A DNA stretch of 64,000 nt from an uncultured Bacteroides sp. (lineage in GTDB: Bacteria > Bacteroidota > Bacteroidia > Bacteroidales > Bacteroidaceae), in the NCBI RefSeq assembly GCF_963677715.1, contig NZ_OY782495.1, positions 2,284,001 through 2,348,000 of the forward strand. Direction: 5' to 3'. Positions 44,167-54,403 of this stretch are shown piece after piece. Each line of letters begins with the position of its first letter. The stretch's first letter is position 1. Under the pieces are notes generated by a model, which saw nothing but the letters and a program-made list of their open reading frames with translations, was not told the origin of the DNA and searched no databases. Both the position numbers and the translations under genes were made by a program.

Positions 44167-46026
44167 ATGAAAAATAAATGGATGTTTTTGGTTGTTCTTT
44201 TCTTACTGTCAATTGGAGTTGAGGCTTTTGCACAGCCGGCATACAATTATGCTAAGCTCAAGAGAGAGAAATTGGGACGGGGTGTAGTCGCTGTTCGCGA
44301 GAATGCAAATACCGTATTTGTCTCTTGGCGCTACTTGTCTACCGATCCCATGAATACGTCGTTTCATGTTTACAGAGACGGCAAGCAGTTAACTCAAAAG
44401 CCTGTATCCGTAGGAACTTTCTTTCGGGATACCTACACCGGGAATAAGAAAGCTCAATATACCGTGAAGGCCTTTGCAAACGGGAAGAAAGCAATTCAAC
44501 CGGAGGGGCATTATCTGCTTCCGGCAAACGCACCTGTCGGATATGTGAATATTCCCTTAGACAGACCCAAAGGAGGAACAACTCCGACGGGGCAAGAGTT
44601 TACCTATTCACCCAATGATGCCAGTATTGGGGATGTGGATGGGGACGGAGAATACGAGATTATCCTAAAATGGGACCCTTCTAATTCACATGATAATTCA
44701 CAGAATGGATATACCGGTCCTGTGCTTTTAGATTGTTACCGGTTGGATGGCACGCGTTTATGGCGTATTGACATGGGAAAGAACATTCGTGCCGGAGCAC
44801 ATTATACGCAGTTTATGGTGTTCGATCTCGACGGCGATAACCGGGCCGAAGTGGTGATGAAGACATCCGACGGAACAATAGACGGCAAAGGAAAAGTAAT
44901 CGGTGATGCAAACGCCGATTATCGGACTGAGAACGGCCGGATACTTACTGGCAACGAATATCTGACGGTTTTTAGCGGAGCAACGGGCGAGGCTCTTTAT
45001 TCAACTGCCTATGTACCGGAGAGAGGAAATGTAATGGATTGGGGAGACGATCATGCCAACAGAAGCGAGCGTTTCCTGGCGTGTGTTGCTTATCTGGACG
45101 GCATTCATCCCAGTGTGGTGATGTGTAGGGGATATTATACCCGTACGGTTCTGGCCGCTTTCGACTGGAACGGTAAAGAGCTGAAACAACGTTGGGTTTT
45201 TGACAGTAATAAGCCGGAATGGAGTAAGTATGCCGGACAAGGAAATCATAATCTCCGTGTAGGAGACGTAGACGGAGATGGCTGCGACGAAATTATGTAT
45301 GGTGCCTGCGCCATCGACAATGACGGTCGTGGTCTTTATTCTACAGGCATGGGGCACGGCGATGCAATGCACATGACGCAATTTGACCCTTCAAGTCCTA
45401 AGCTACAAGTCTGGGATTGCCATGAAAACAAACGCGACGGTTCTTCCTTCCGGGATGCTGCTACCGGTGAGGTATTATGGCAGGTGAAGAGTCCTAAAGA
45501 TGTAGGACGTTCCATGGCGGCAGATATTGATCCCACCAATTTCGGTGTCGAAATGTGGTCGGCCGATTCCAAAGGTATTCGTAATATCAAAGGAGAGGTT
45601 ATCAATCCTGATATTCATACCTTACCTGTGAATATGGCCATTTGGTGGGACGGCGACTTACTGCGGGAACTACTAAATAAAAACACAATAAGTAAATACG
45701 ATTGGAAGACCGGAAAATGCAATCCGTTGGCTGTTTTTGACGGATGTATCTCTAATAACGGAACCAAAGCAACGCCTGCTTTGCAGGGAGATCTCATCGG
45801 AGATTGGCGGGAGGAAGTATTACTTCGTACGGAAGATAACTCGGCATTGCATCTTTATGTATCAACAATCCCTACTCCTTATCGGTTCCATACATTTCTC
45901 GAAGATCCGATTTACCGCATTAGCATTGCTACTCAGAATGTAGCTTATAACCAACCAACCCAACCCGGATTTTATTTCGGTTCCGATCTTAAAAAAGGAA
46001 CATTCCGGGGGTTTGAATTTAAATAA
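44167..46026 (+). CDS. PL11 rhamnogalacturonan lyase
   Basis: 619 residues, close to the usual family length. Cleaves the rhamnosyl-galacturonosyl bond of rhamnogalacturonan I by beta-elimination, leaving an unsaturated uronic end. Signal peptide to about 23 (AFAQ). An Fn3-like domain is followed by an eight-bladed propeller rich in calcium motifs: GDVDGDGEYEIILKWDPSNS, FDLDGDNRAEVVMKTSDGT, GDVDGDGCDEIMYGACAI and ADIDPTNFGVEMW, all family hallmarks. Starts 11 bp after the GH115 stop. Its product is the substrate of the GH105 encoded next. Confidence 0.95.
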   Translation: MKNKWMFLVVLFLLSIGVEAFAQPAYNYAKLKREKLGRGVVAVRENANTVFVSWRYLSTDPMNTSFHVYRDGKQLTQKPVSVGTFFRDTYTGNKKAQYTVKAFANGKKAIQPEGHYLLPANAPVGYVNIPLDRPKGGTTPTGQEFTYSPNDASIGDVDGDGEYEIILKWDPSNSHDNSQNGYTGPVLLDCYRLDGTRLWRIDMGKNIRAGAHYTQFMVFDLDGDNRAEVVMKTSDGTIDGKGKVIGDANADYRTENGRILTGNEYLTVFSGATGEALYSTAYVPERGNVMDWGDDHANRSERFLACVAYLDGIHPSVVMCRGYYTRTVLAAFDWNGKELKQRWVFDSNKPEWSKYAGQGNHNLRVGDVDGDGCDEIMYGACAIDNDGRGLYSTGMGHGDAMHMTQFDPSSPKLQVWDCHENKRDGSSFRDAATGEVLWQVKSPKDVGRSMAADIDPTNFGVEMWSADSKGIRNIKGEVINPDIHTLPVNMAIWWDGDLLRELLNKNTISKYDWKTGKCNPLAVFDGCISNNGTKATPALQGDLIGDWREEVLLRTEDNSALHLYVSTIPTPYRFHTFLEDPIYRISIATQNVAYNQPTQPGFYFGSDLKKGTFRGFEFK

Positions 46027-46052
46027 GATCACTGCTCGATTATACATTACCA

Positions 46053-47489
46053 ATGAAGGAAAACAAGATAAAAAGAGGGCTGATTCTGTGTGGAATCTTA
46101 TTTGTAACGGCAATTCTTCCTGCTCAGGCTCAGAAGAAAAAAGAAATGGCTAATGATATAAACAGTCCACTCCACCTGTTACAACCCGACTATAAAGTGC
46201 CTTATGGAATGCTTACTATTAAAGAGATTAAGGCAGATATGGACAAAGTGCTTTATTTTCTTGAAAAGTCAACTCCGGCCAAAGTCATTGATAAGAATAC
46301 GGGAAAACAGATAACCGATTACAAGCAGATAGATGTTAGCTCTGTTCTGGACAAAGGGCTGTTTCGACTGGCCAGTTACGAATGGGGGGTAACTTATGCC
46401 GGAATGCTTGCTGCTGCCCAAGCTACAGGCGATAGCCTTTACCTGAGTTATACAATGAGCCGCTTTCGCTTTTTGTCGGAGGTTGCTCCTCAGTTTAAAA
46501 AATCACTGAACGAGCACGGAGTGATTGATCCGCAGATGAAACAATTACTTACTCCGCACGCACTGGACGATGCCGGAGCCATGTGTGCAGCCATGATCAA
46601 AGCCCAGATGATCAATAAGAAAATTGATTTACTCCCGATGATTGACAATTACATGAATTACATCATGTATAATGAATATCGGTTGAGTGACGGAACCTTC
46701 GCCCGGAATCGTCCTCAACATAACACCTTGTGGCTCGACGATTTATTTATGGCAGTACCTGCCATTGCCCAAATGGGGAAACTAACGGGAGAAGAGAAAT
46801 ATTACAATGAAGCGGTAAAACAAATCCTGCAATTCTCTAAACGTATGTTTGTTCCCGAAAAAGGACTTTATCGCCACGGTTGGGTAGAGGGCATGAAAGA
46901 TCATCCCGCCTTTTATTGGGGAAGAGCTAACGGGTGGGCTTTATTGGCCATGACGGAAGTGCTCGATGTATTGCCCAAAAGTCATCCCGGCTATGAAGAG
47001 GTATTGAACCAATTCAGGGCCCATGTTCAGGGATTAGCTTCTTATCAGAGTGGCGAAGGATTTTGGCATCAGCTATTAGATAGAAACGATTCCTATCTGG
47101 AAACATCGGCAACGGCTATTTATGTTTATTGTTTTGCGCACGGCATTAACAAAGGATGGATTGATCCGGTAGCTTACGGTCCGGTGGCCCAGTTGGGCTG
47201 GCACGCCATTTCTACAAAGATAACGGCAAACGGAGAAGTGGAAGGAACTTGCGTAGGAACGGGTATGGCTTTTGATCCCGCCTATTACTATCACCGTCCG
47301 GTAAATATATATGCAGCTCATGGTTATGGGCCGGTAATATGGGCGGGAGCGGAAATGATCAATCTGCTCAGGCAGCAACATCCCAAAATGAATGATAGTG
47401 CCGTACAATATTATTCTACCGAACAACCAACCGATCAAGCTATTTTTAGTGTTTCAACAACCGAACTTGAGGGGCGTGATTTTAAATGA
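46053..47489 (+). CDS. GH105 unsaturated rhamnogalacturonyl hydrolase
   Basis: 478 residues, YteR/RhiN type. Removes the 4,5-unsaturated galacturonic acid from oligosaccharides released by the PL11 lyase, giving free rhamnose-ended chains. Signal peptide about 1-26. The (alpha/alpha)6 barrel shows the catalytic region LWLDDLFMAVP (D229/D230) and the family signature YRHGWVEGMKDHPAFYWGRA followed by NGWALLAMTEVLD. It follows PL11 by 26 bp in the same operon. The unusually long N-terminal part and export signal indicate action in the periplasm or at the surface rather than in the cytoplasm. Confidence 0.93.
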   Translation: MKENKIKRGLILCGILFVTAILPAQAQKKKEMANDINSPLHLLQPDYKVPYGMLTIKEIKADMDKVLYFLEKSTPAKVIDKNTGKQITDYKQIDVSSVLDKGLFRLASYEWGVTYAGMLAAAQATGDSLYLSYTMSRFRFLSEVAPQFKKSLNEHGVIDPQMKQLLTPHALDDAGAMCAAMIKAQMINKKIDLLPMIDNYMNYIMYNEYRLSDGTFARNRPQHNTLWLDDLFMAVPAIAQMGKLTGEEKYYNEAVKQILQFSKRMFVPEKGLYRHGWVEGMKDHPAFYWGRANGWALLAMTEVLDVLPKSHPGYEEVLNQFRAHVQGLASYQSGEGFWHQLLDRNDSYLETSATAIYVYCFAHGINKGWIDPVAYGPVAQLGWHAISTKITANGEVEGTCVGTGMAFDPAYYYHRPVNIYAAHGYGPVIWAGAEMINLLRQQHPKMNDSAVQYYSTEQPTDQAIFSVSTTELEGRDFK

Positions 47490-47595
47490 ATATGTTGACA
47501 GATCGGCCGTTAATAGAGAATACAATCACGAAGAAATAGATTGCAACAGGAATAATCCTGTATACATAAATTTAAAATAAGAAAGGAATCACACT

Positions 47596-47910
47596 ATGAA
47601 AAGAGAAGCATTTAAGATGTACCTTAAACCGGGTTGCGAAGCAGAATACGAAAAAAGACACAACGCCATCTGGCCGGAATTAAAAAAGATGTTATCCGAT
47701 AACGGAGTTTACGATTATTCTATTTACTGGGATAAAGAAACCAATCTCCTGTTTGCCTGCCAAAAAGTGAGAGGAGACGAATCTTCTCAGGATATGGGCA
47801 ACAACCCCATTGTGCAAAAGTGGTGGGACTATATGGCAGACATCATGGATACAAATGCCGATAATTCTCCGGTATCCATTCCGCTGAAAGAAATATTCAG
47901 AATGGATTGA
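47596..47910 (+). CDS. rhaM: L-rhamnose mutarotase
   Basis: 104-residue cytoplasmic enzyme that interconverts alpha- and beta-L-rhamnose before isomerisation. H22 in YEKRHNAIWPEL is the catalytic His, at the same number as in E. coli RhaM. NGVYDYSIYWDKETNLLFA and NPIVQKWWDYMADIM are the other family motifs. It lies 106 bp after GH105, and its presence confirms that this locus yields free L-rhamnose. No other rhamnose catabolic gene is in the window. Confidence 0.93.
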   Translation: MKREAFKMYLKPGCEAEYEKRHNAIWPELKKMLSDNGVYDYSIYWDKETNLLFACQKVRGDESSQDMGNNPIVQKWWDYMADIMDTNADNSPVSIPLKEIFRMD

Positions 47911-47974
47911 TGTTTTTTGTTGCTCATTTCTTTAAAAAAACACTTTACGGGACAAAAGTCAGCATTCTTTCTGT

Positions 47975-47982
47975 TACTTTTG
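47975..47982 (+). promoter_or_regulatory. -7 box of hybrid two-component regulator 2
   Basis: TACTTTTG matches TAnnTTTG 31 bp before the ATG at 48014, so the regulator probably has its own promoter apart from the enzyme operon. No matching -33 box is seen. Confidence 0.4.
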
Positions 47983-48013
47983 CCTCGTAATCGTAATCCT
48001 AAAATTGAAGAAC

Positions 48014-51000
48014 ATGAGGAAATCGTTGATCACTCTTCTCTTTCTCGCAATTCTTGCGCCGAAAGCATTTGCTTCAATAGAAATTCGTTCCAAACAAATA
48101 ACCATTGCCGACGGCCTTGCCAATAATTCAGTCCGCTATTTCTTGCAAGATAGCAAAGGATTCATGTGGTTAGGAACGCTCAATGGGCTCAGCCGTTACG
48201 ACGGAAGTTCATTTATTTCATTTTATCCTTCTCCCGATAAGACCCTTTCTTTGCAAGACGGAAGAGTATATGATATGGAAGAGGATAAGAAAGGATTCTT
48301 ATGGATCAATTTTTCTTCGGAGCAATACAGTTGTTACGATCTAAAGAAAGCATGTTTTGTTGATTACACCGGATGTGGCGAGTTTCAACAAAAATATTCT
48401 AAGAAAATAATTGCTGAAAATGGTGACGTCTGGCTTTGGCATGATGGAAACGGCTGTCGAAAAATTACATATAACAAAGAATTCAGATCGATTACATACA
48501 AAGCAGCCAACGGCAAGATACCAAGTGATAATGTAAACTTCGTAGCAGAAGGAGAAAGAGGCACAATTTGGGTCGGATCCGGCAGTGGCTTAACCAAAAT
48601 ATCGGGTAACACATCAACCATCATTGATCGGAAAAAGAATTTCTTCTCATTGATTCACTTCAAAGGACAAACCTATTTCCTCACTAAAGATAACAGGGTA
48701 TTTGTTTATGATCATGCAACGGCCAAACTGCGTAACATAAATACTTCCGTTGCTGCCGGCTCATTGGTAACAGATTGTTTTCTCTTAAAAGATAAATGGA
48801 TCATACTTACCTCTACCGGAGTATATACTTATGATTTTAAACAAAAGCGGCTTATACAAGCGCCTGATTTTTTTGGTGAAAATATAAAATCGGGCAACGT
48901 TCTATCCGACAATAAGAAAGACTTCTGGATTTATAATCACAGTGGCAAAGTGTGGTACATAAATGCACATACTGCCCGGCAAAAACAGTTCCAGCTCATC
49001 CCTCCCGAAAAGATGGGATACGTCGATTTTGAACGCTATCACGTCATACATGATTCACGGAATATTATCTGGATCTCAACTTATGGGAATGGTCTTTTTG
49101 CTTATGATATTGCCAAAGATGAGTTGAGCCATTTTGTGACCAGCATGAACGGGCTAAGCCACATAGGTTCCGATTATTTGTTAAACGTAACCGAAGATCG
49201 TTCGGGAGAAGTGTGGGTTAGTTCCGAATTTTCGGGCATCTCGCGCATATCTGTTATAAATGCAGGCGCTTATCGTTTTTTTCCCGAAGATGAATCTTTG
49301 CTTGACCGTTCAAACACCATCCGAATGATTTCTCATCTGCACGAAGGTGAAATATGGATGGGCACGCGTAAAGGCGGACTTTATGTTTATGATCAGCAAC
49401 TTAAACTGAAATATGCCAAGAAAGACTTCCATTCTAATATTTATGCGGTTAAGAAGGATAAAGACGGAAAAATGTGGATGGGAAGCCGGGGAGACGGTCT
49501 TTGCATTGACGGAATATGGTATAGACATTCCGATTCAGACCCCCATTCTTTAGCAAACAACAATATTTTTTGCATCTATCGGGACAAGAAAGACCGGATG
49601 TGGGTGGGCACATTCGGAGGCGGATTGGATTTAGCCATAAAGACCAAAAACGGTTATCAATTCCAGCATTATCTCGATAAACTTTATGGCCAAAGACAAG
49701 TTCGGGTGATTTGCGAAGATAATAATGGAATGATGTGGGTAGGGACGAGCGACGGCGTATACGTATTTCATCCGGATACAATTACCGCCAATCCCAATAA
49801 ATATTATCTTTATAATTATTCGAACGGGAAACTGAGAAGTAATGAAGTAAGGTGTTTACTTTCCGATAATAAAGGGCGAATATGGATTGGAACATCGGGT
49901 GCCGGTTTCAGCATTTGTACTCCACGGCACAATTACGGATCACTAACCTTTGAACATTACACGATGCATGACGGCTTATCAAATGATATGGTACAATCAA
50001 TAGCCGAAGACAGACACGGACATATATGGTTTGCCACCGAATACGGAGTTTCAAAATTCATACTCGAGAAAAAAACATTTGAGAATTATTTCTTTTCGGC
50101 TTATCCTCAGGGAAATGTCTATACAGAGAATTCGGGATGTGTGTGTGATAACGGCAACATACTTTTTGGCTCAAACTACGGTCTTTTAGTCTTTAACCCT
50201 GATATAGTGAAAAAAGATTCACTCTCTTTTCCGGTTGTATTTACGAATCTCAATGTGAACGGGATTAATGTTTTGCCTAATGATGCCAATTCACCTCTAT
50301 TGCTGGCTATGCCCTACTCTGACCGGATTCATCTTAAATCCAATCAAAATTCGTTTGTTATTGATTTCTCTTCGTTTAACTATGCGGATGCCGGGCAAAC
50401 AAAATATTCGTACCGATTACTGGATTATGATAAAGATTGGAGTGCACCTTCTTCATTGAATTTTGCAGCGTATAAAATGCTTCCTTACGGCAACTATAAG
50501 CTTCAGGTAAAGGTTTGCAATAGCTCGGGCATATGGAACAAAGAGATCGCCACGCTACAAATAATGATTAGCCCTCCGTTCTATCTTTCTGTGTGGGCGT
50601 TTCTTATATATGCACTTCTCATCGCCGGTGGGGGCTATTTTGCTTTTAATGTAGCCCGCAACTTCAATCGCTTACACAATAAAATAGAGATAGAGAAACA
50701 ACTTACGGAGTACAAACTCGTATTCTTTACAAACATCTCGCATGAATTCCGAACTCCGTTAACTCTCATTCAAGGGGCACTCGACCGCATTCAACGGCTG
50801 AATATAACTTCTCAGGACTTGGTACATCCACTCAAAACAATGGAAAAGAGCACTCAGCGGATGCTAAAGCTGATAGACCAACTGCTGGAATTCCGCAAAA
50901 TGCAGAACAACAAATTAGCTTTGTCACTGGAGGAAACAGATGTTGTTGCCATGCTCTATGAAATATTTCTGAGTTTTGGAGATATTGCCGAATCAAAGAA

Positions 51001-52261
51001 TATGGATTTCCTGTTTGTTCCATCGGTGGGTAAATATAAAATGTACATAGATAAGGGAAAGCTGGACAAAATAGTTTATAATATCCTGTCGAATGCCTTT
51101 AAATATACCCCGCAGGGAGGGCAAATACGTTTAATGGTAAATGCAGATACCGAAAAGAGTACCCTTGCCATAAGTGTTAGTGATACCGGTGTGGGAATAC
51201 CCAAAGAGAAACGGAATGAATTGTTTAACAGGTTTATGCAAAGTAACTTCTCCGGAGATAGCGTAGGCATCGGGTTGCACCTTACGCATGAGCTGGTATT
51301 GGTGCATAAGGGTACTATTTTTTACGAAGAAAATCCCGGAGGAGGTTCTGTCTTTACGGTGAACTTACCTCTGGACACGAAAGTGTATGAGGAAAAAGAT
51401 TTCCTGATCCGCAACAATGTACTGATGAATGAACATCCGGAAATGGTGGTGTCAGAGAATTCGGACGAGCCGCTGGCATCGCTTACCGATAGTATTATAC
51501 CTCTCAACCAGCAAAAAATACTTGTAATTGAAGACGATAACGATGTCCGCCAATACCTGAAAGAAGAACTCGGAGCGTACTTTGAAGTTTTGACAGCCGA
51601 TAATGGTTCTACAGGATTTGATATGGCGGGAAGTTCCGAGCCTAGTTTAATTGTCTGTGATGTGCTAATGCCGGGGATGAACGGATTTGAAGTGACTAAG
51701 AAACTTAAATCGGACTTTGACACAAGTCACATACCGGTGATTTTGCTTACAGCGCTCAGCCTGCCCGAGAATCATTTGGAAGGCATAGAAAGCGGAGCCG
51801 ATGCTTACCTCTCGAAGCCGTTCAGCATTAAACTATTGCTGGCACGCATCATTAAATTACTTGAGCAACGCGAAAAACTCAGGGTGAAATTCTCCGAAGA
51901 GCCGGGCATTACGCGTTCGGCCATTTATGCTTCCGAGCGCGACAAAGAATTTGTAGATGAGCTGCACCGGATTCTGGAGGAAAACATCAGCAATGCAAAT
52001 TTCTCGGTCGATGAATTTGCGTCGATAATGAATATCGGGCGAACGATCTTTTATAAAAAAGTAAAAGGCGTAACCGGATATTCTCCCAACGAATATATTC
52101 GGATTCTCCGCATGAAAAAAGCGGCGGAGTTATTATTGTTAGGCAAACTAACCGTATCTGAAATTTCATATAAAGTGGGCATCGATGATCCTTTTTACTT
52201 CAGTAAGTGTTTTAAATCTCAGTTTGGAGTCGCTCCATCTATTTACCAGAAAGGGAAGTAA
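48014..52261 (+). CDS. Hybrid two-component system regulator (HTCS) of the pectin locus
   Basis: 1415 residues from the ATG at 48014 (an in-frame TTG lies 9 bp upstream and is unlikely). Signal peptide (about 1-20), Reg_prop propeller (GLANNSVRYFLQDSKGFMWLG onward), Y_Y_Y domain, membrane helix near 860-882, HisKA with H910 in FFTNISHEFRTP, HATPase (NILSNAFKYTP, GVGIPKEKRN, VGIGLHL), receiver with phospho-acceptor D1216 in CDVLMPGMNG, and AraC-type HTH ending PSIYQKGK. It should sense a rhamnogalacturonan fragment and activate the upstream lyase/hydrolase operon. The acyl-CoA synthetase gene begins 22 bp downstream on the same strand. Confidence 0.95.
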   Translation: MRKSLITLLFLAILAPKAFASIEIRSKQITIADGLANNSVRYFLQDSKGFMWLGTLNGLSRYDGSSFISFYPSPDKTLSLQDGRVYDMEEDKKGFLWINFSSEQYSCYDLKKACFVDYTGCGEFQQKYSKKIIAENGDVWLWHDGNGCRKITYNKEFRSITYKAANGKIPSDNVNFVAEGERGTIWVGSGSGLTKISGNTSTIIDRKKNFFSLIHFKGQTYFLTKDNRVFVYDHATAKLRNINTSVAAGSLVTDCFLLKDKWIILTSTGVYTYDFKQKRLIQAPDFFGENIKSGNVLSDNKKDFWIYNHSGKVWYINAHTARQKQFQLIPPEKMGYVDFERYHVIHDSRNIIWISTYGNGLFAYDIAKDELSHFVTSMNGLSHIGSDYLLNVTEDRSGEVWVSSEFSGISRISVINAGAYRFFPEDESLLDRSNTIRMISHLHEGEIWMGTRKGGLYVYDQQLKLKYAKKDFHSNIYAVKKDKDGKMWMGSRGDGLCIDGIWYRHSDSDPHSLANNNIFCIYRDKKDRMWVGTFGGGLDLAIKTKNGYQFQHYLDKLYGQRQVRVICEDNNGMMWVGTSDGVYVFHPDTITANPNKYYLYNYSNGKLRSNEVRCLLSDNKGRIWIGTSGAGFSICTPRHNYGSLTFEHYTMHDGLSNDMVQSIAEDRHGHIWFATEYGVSKFILEKKTFENYFFSAYPQGNVYTENSGCVCDNGNILFGSNYGLLVFNPDIVKKDSLSFPVVFTNLNVNGINVLPNDANSPLLLAMPYSDRIHLKSNQNSFVIDFSSFNYADAGQTKYSYRLLDYDKDWSAPSSLNFAAYKMLPYGNYKLQVKVCNSSGIWNKEIATLQIMISPPFYLSVWAFLIYALLIAGGGYFAFNVARNFNRLHNKIEIEKQLTEYKLVFFTNISHEFRTPLTLIQGALDRIQRLNITSQDLVHPLKTMEKSTQRMLKLIDQLLEFRKMQNNKLALSLEETDVVAMLYEIFLSFGDIAESKNMDFLFVPSVGKYKMYIDKGKLDKIVYNILSNAFKYTPQGGQIRLMVNADTEKSTLAISVSDTGVGIPKEKRNELFNRFMQSNFSGDSVGIGLHLTHELVLVHKGTIFYEENPGGGSVFTVNLPLDTKVYEEKDFLIRNNVLMNEHPEMVVSENSDEPLASLTDSIIPLNQQKILVIEDDNDVRQYLKEELGAYFEVLTADNGSTGFDMAGSSEPSLIVCDVLMPGMNGFEVTKKLKSDFDTSHIPVILLTALSLPENHLEGIESGADAYLSKPFSIKLLLARIIKLLEQREKLRVKFSEEPGITRSAIYASERDKEFVDELHRILEENISNANFSVDEFASIMNIGRTIFYKKVKGVTGYSPNEYIRILRMKKAAELLLLGKLTVSEISYKVGIDDPFYFSKCFKSQFGVAPSIYQKGK

Positions 52262-52283
52262 AGAGAAACAAAAAAACAACTAA

Positions 52284-54359
52284 ATGATTACAAAACAGTT
52301 AATACATCCTGAAAGCATTGTGGTGGTGGGTGCATCAAACAATGTGCATAAGCCCGGCGGTGCTATTCTGAAGAATTTAATTCAAGGAGGTTATAAAGGA
52401 GAACTGCTGGCCATAAACCCCAAAGAGACAGAGGTGCAAGGCATACGTTCCTTTCCGCATGCAGACGATATTCCGAATACGGATCTGGCTATTCTTGCCA
52501 TCCCGGCTTCTATGTGCCCCGATGTGATAGAAACACTTGCCAAAGAAAAACAAACGCGCGCATTTATCATTCTCTCCGCGGGATTTGGCGAAGAGACTCA
52601 GGAAGGAGCTGAGTTGGAAAATCAGATTTTGAAGATAGTGAACAAATACGAAGCGGCCCTCATCGGCCCGAACTGCATCGGTTTGCTCAACACATGGCAT
52701 CACAGCGTCTTTACCCAACCTATACCCAACCTGAATCCGCAGGGAGTGGATTTGATCTCCAGTTCGGGGGCTACAGCCGTGTTTATTATGGAATCGGCCG
52801 TGGTCAAGGGACTTCAGTTTAATTCTGTCTGGTCGGTCGGCAATGCCAAGCAAATCGGTGTGGAGGATGTGTTGCAATACCTGGATAAAACATTCAATCC
52901 CGAAAAAGACTCCCGCATCAAATTAATCTATATTGAAAGCATTAAAGACCCGGACAGGTTGTTGCTTCATGCCTCTTCGCTCATACGAAAGGGATGCCGA
53001 ATTGCCGCCATAAAAGCAGGTAGTTCGGAAAGTGGAAGCCGTGCGGCATCTTCGCATACCGGAGCCATTGCCAGTCCGGATTCTGCCGTGGAGGCCCTAT
53101 TCCGCAAAGCGGGCATTGTGCGTTGCTATTCCCGCGAAGAACTGACTACCGTAGGGTGCGTATTTACATTGCCGGAACTCAGAGGAAAGAACTTTGCCAT
53201 TGTAACCCATGCGGGAGGCCCGGGTGTAATGCTTACGGATGCCCTCTCTAAAGGAGGATTGAATGTACCGAAACTGGAAGGGCCGATGGTCGATGAACTC
53301 AAAAGCAAACTTTTGCCGGGAGCCTCCGTGGGCAATCCCATAGATGTACTGGCTACAGGAACGCCACAGCACCTCGAAACAGCAATCGACTATTGCGAAA
53401 ACTCTTTCGAAAACATAGATGCGGTTATGGCTATCTTCGGAACACCGGGACTAGTCACCATGTTCGACATGTACGAAGTATTACACAAAAAAATGCTGTA
53501 TTGCCGTAAACCTATATTTCCGGTGCTTCCTTCGGTATACACAGCCGGCAAAGAGGTGGAGCTATTTCTGCAAAAAGGGCATGTCAACTTTGCCGATGAA
53601 GTAACGCTGGGCACAGCCCTTTCCAGAATAATGAATGTTCCTAAACCCGCATCCAATAAAGTCGAGCTATACGGAGTAGATGTGCCGCACATCCGGCAAA
53701 TAATAGATTCCATACCTTCCGACGGATATCTGGAACCGCATTATGTACAGGCACTGTTACGTTCGGCCGGCATTCCTGTGGTTGAAGAGTTTGTTTCCAA
53801 TAACAGAGAAGCGGTGCTCGCCTTTGGCCGTCGCTGCGGTTTTCCGGTGGTGGTAAAGGTAGTAGGCCCCATTCATAAGTCGGATGTTGGCGGAGTGTCG
53901 CTGAATGTAAAAAGCGAACAGCACCTGGCTTTAGAGTTCGATCGCATGATGAATATCGTCGATGCCAAAGCCGTGATGGTGCAACCGATGCTGAAGGGAA
54001 CAGAGTTGTTTATCGGAGCTAAATACGAGGAGAAATTCGGCCATGTGGTGCTTTGCGGACTAGGTGGCATATTCGTTGAGGTGCTGAAAGACGTATCATC
54101 CGGTCTGGCACCACTCTCTTACGAAGAGGCTTACTCCATGATTCACTCCCTGCGGGCATACAAAATTATTCAGGGAACTCGTGGTCAGAAAGGGGTGAAC
54201 GAAGATAAGTTTGCCGAAATAATTGTTCGTTTATCTACCCTGCTTCGCTTTGCCACCGAGATAAAGGAAATGGATCTCAACCCGCTCCTTGCCACAGAGA
54301 AAGATGTTGTTGCAGTAGATGCGCGCATACGCATTGAGAAGAAAAGACAAGACCAGTAA
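52284..54359 (+). CDS. Acetate/acyl-CoA ligase (ADP-forming), fused alpha-beta type
   Basis: 691-residue cytoplasmic enzyme making ATP from acyl-CoA (reversibly acyl-CoA + ADP + Pi to acid + CoA + ATP). Order: CoA-binding Rossmann domain (about 5-135, IVVVGASNNVHKPGGAILKNL), two succinyl-CoA-ligase-like domains (about 150-440) with the phospho-His H258 in SSHTGAIASP, and an ATP-grasp domain (about 475-690) with GFPVVVKVVGPIHKSDVGGV and MDLNPLLA. This is the single-chain alpha-beta arrangement. It lies 22 bp after the HTCS stop codon but has a housekeeping-type role in fermentation. Confidence 0.9.
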   Translation: MITKQLIHPESIVVVGASNNVHKPGGAILKNLIQGGYKGELLAINPKETEVQGIRSFPHADDIPNTDLAILAIPASMCPDVIETLAKEKQTRAFIILSAGFGEETQEGAELENQILKIVNKYEAALIGPNCIGLLNTWHHSVFTQPIPNLNPQGVDLISSSGATAVFIMESAVVKGLQFNSVWSVGNAKQIGVEDVLQYLDKTFNPEKDSRIKLIYIESIKDPDRLLLHASSLIRKGCRIAAIKAGSSESGSRAASSHTGAIASPDSAVEALFRKAGIVRCYSREELTTVGCVFTLPELRGKNFAIVTHAGGPGVMLTDALSKGGLNVPKLEGPMVDELKSKLLPGASVGNPIDVLATGTPQHLETAIDYCENSFENIDAVMAIFGTPGLVTMFDMYEVLHKKMLYCRKPIFPVLPSVYTAGKEVELFLQKGHVNFADEVTLGTALSRIMNVPKPASNKVELYGVDVPHIRQIIDSIPSDGYLEPHYVQALLRSAGIPVVEEFVSNNREAVLAFGRRCGFPVVVKVVGPIHKSDVGGVSLNVKSEQHLALEFDRMMNIVDAKAVMVQPMLKGTELFIGAKYEEKFGHVVLCGLGGIFVEVLKDVSSGLAPLSYEEAYSMIHSLRAYKIIQGTRGQKGVNEDKFAEIIVRLSTLLRFATEIKEMDLNPLLATEKDVVAVDARIRIEKKRQDQ

Positions 54360-54403
54360 AGGCATATAAAGGCATTAATAATCGATTTATACGGTTTGCT
54401 TTC

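Noticed and set aside
48005-48013. TTG start for the second hybrid regulator
   Set aside because: The ATG at 48014 gives a proper signal peptide and suits the upstream -7 box; the TTG only adds three residues.
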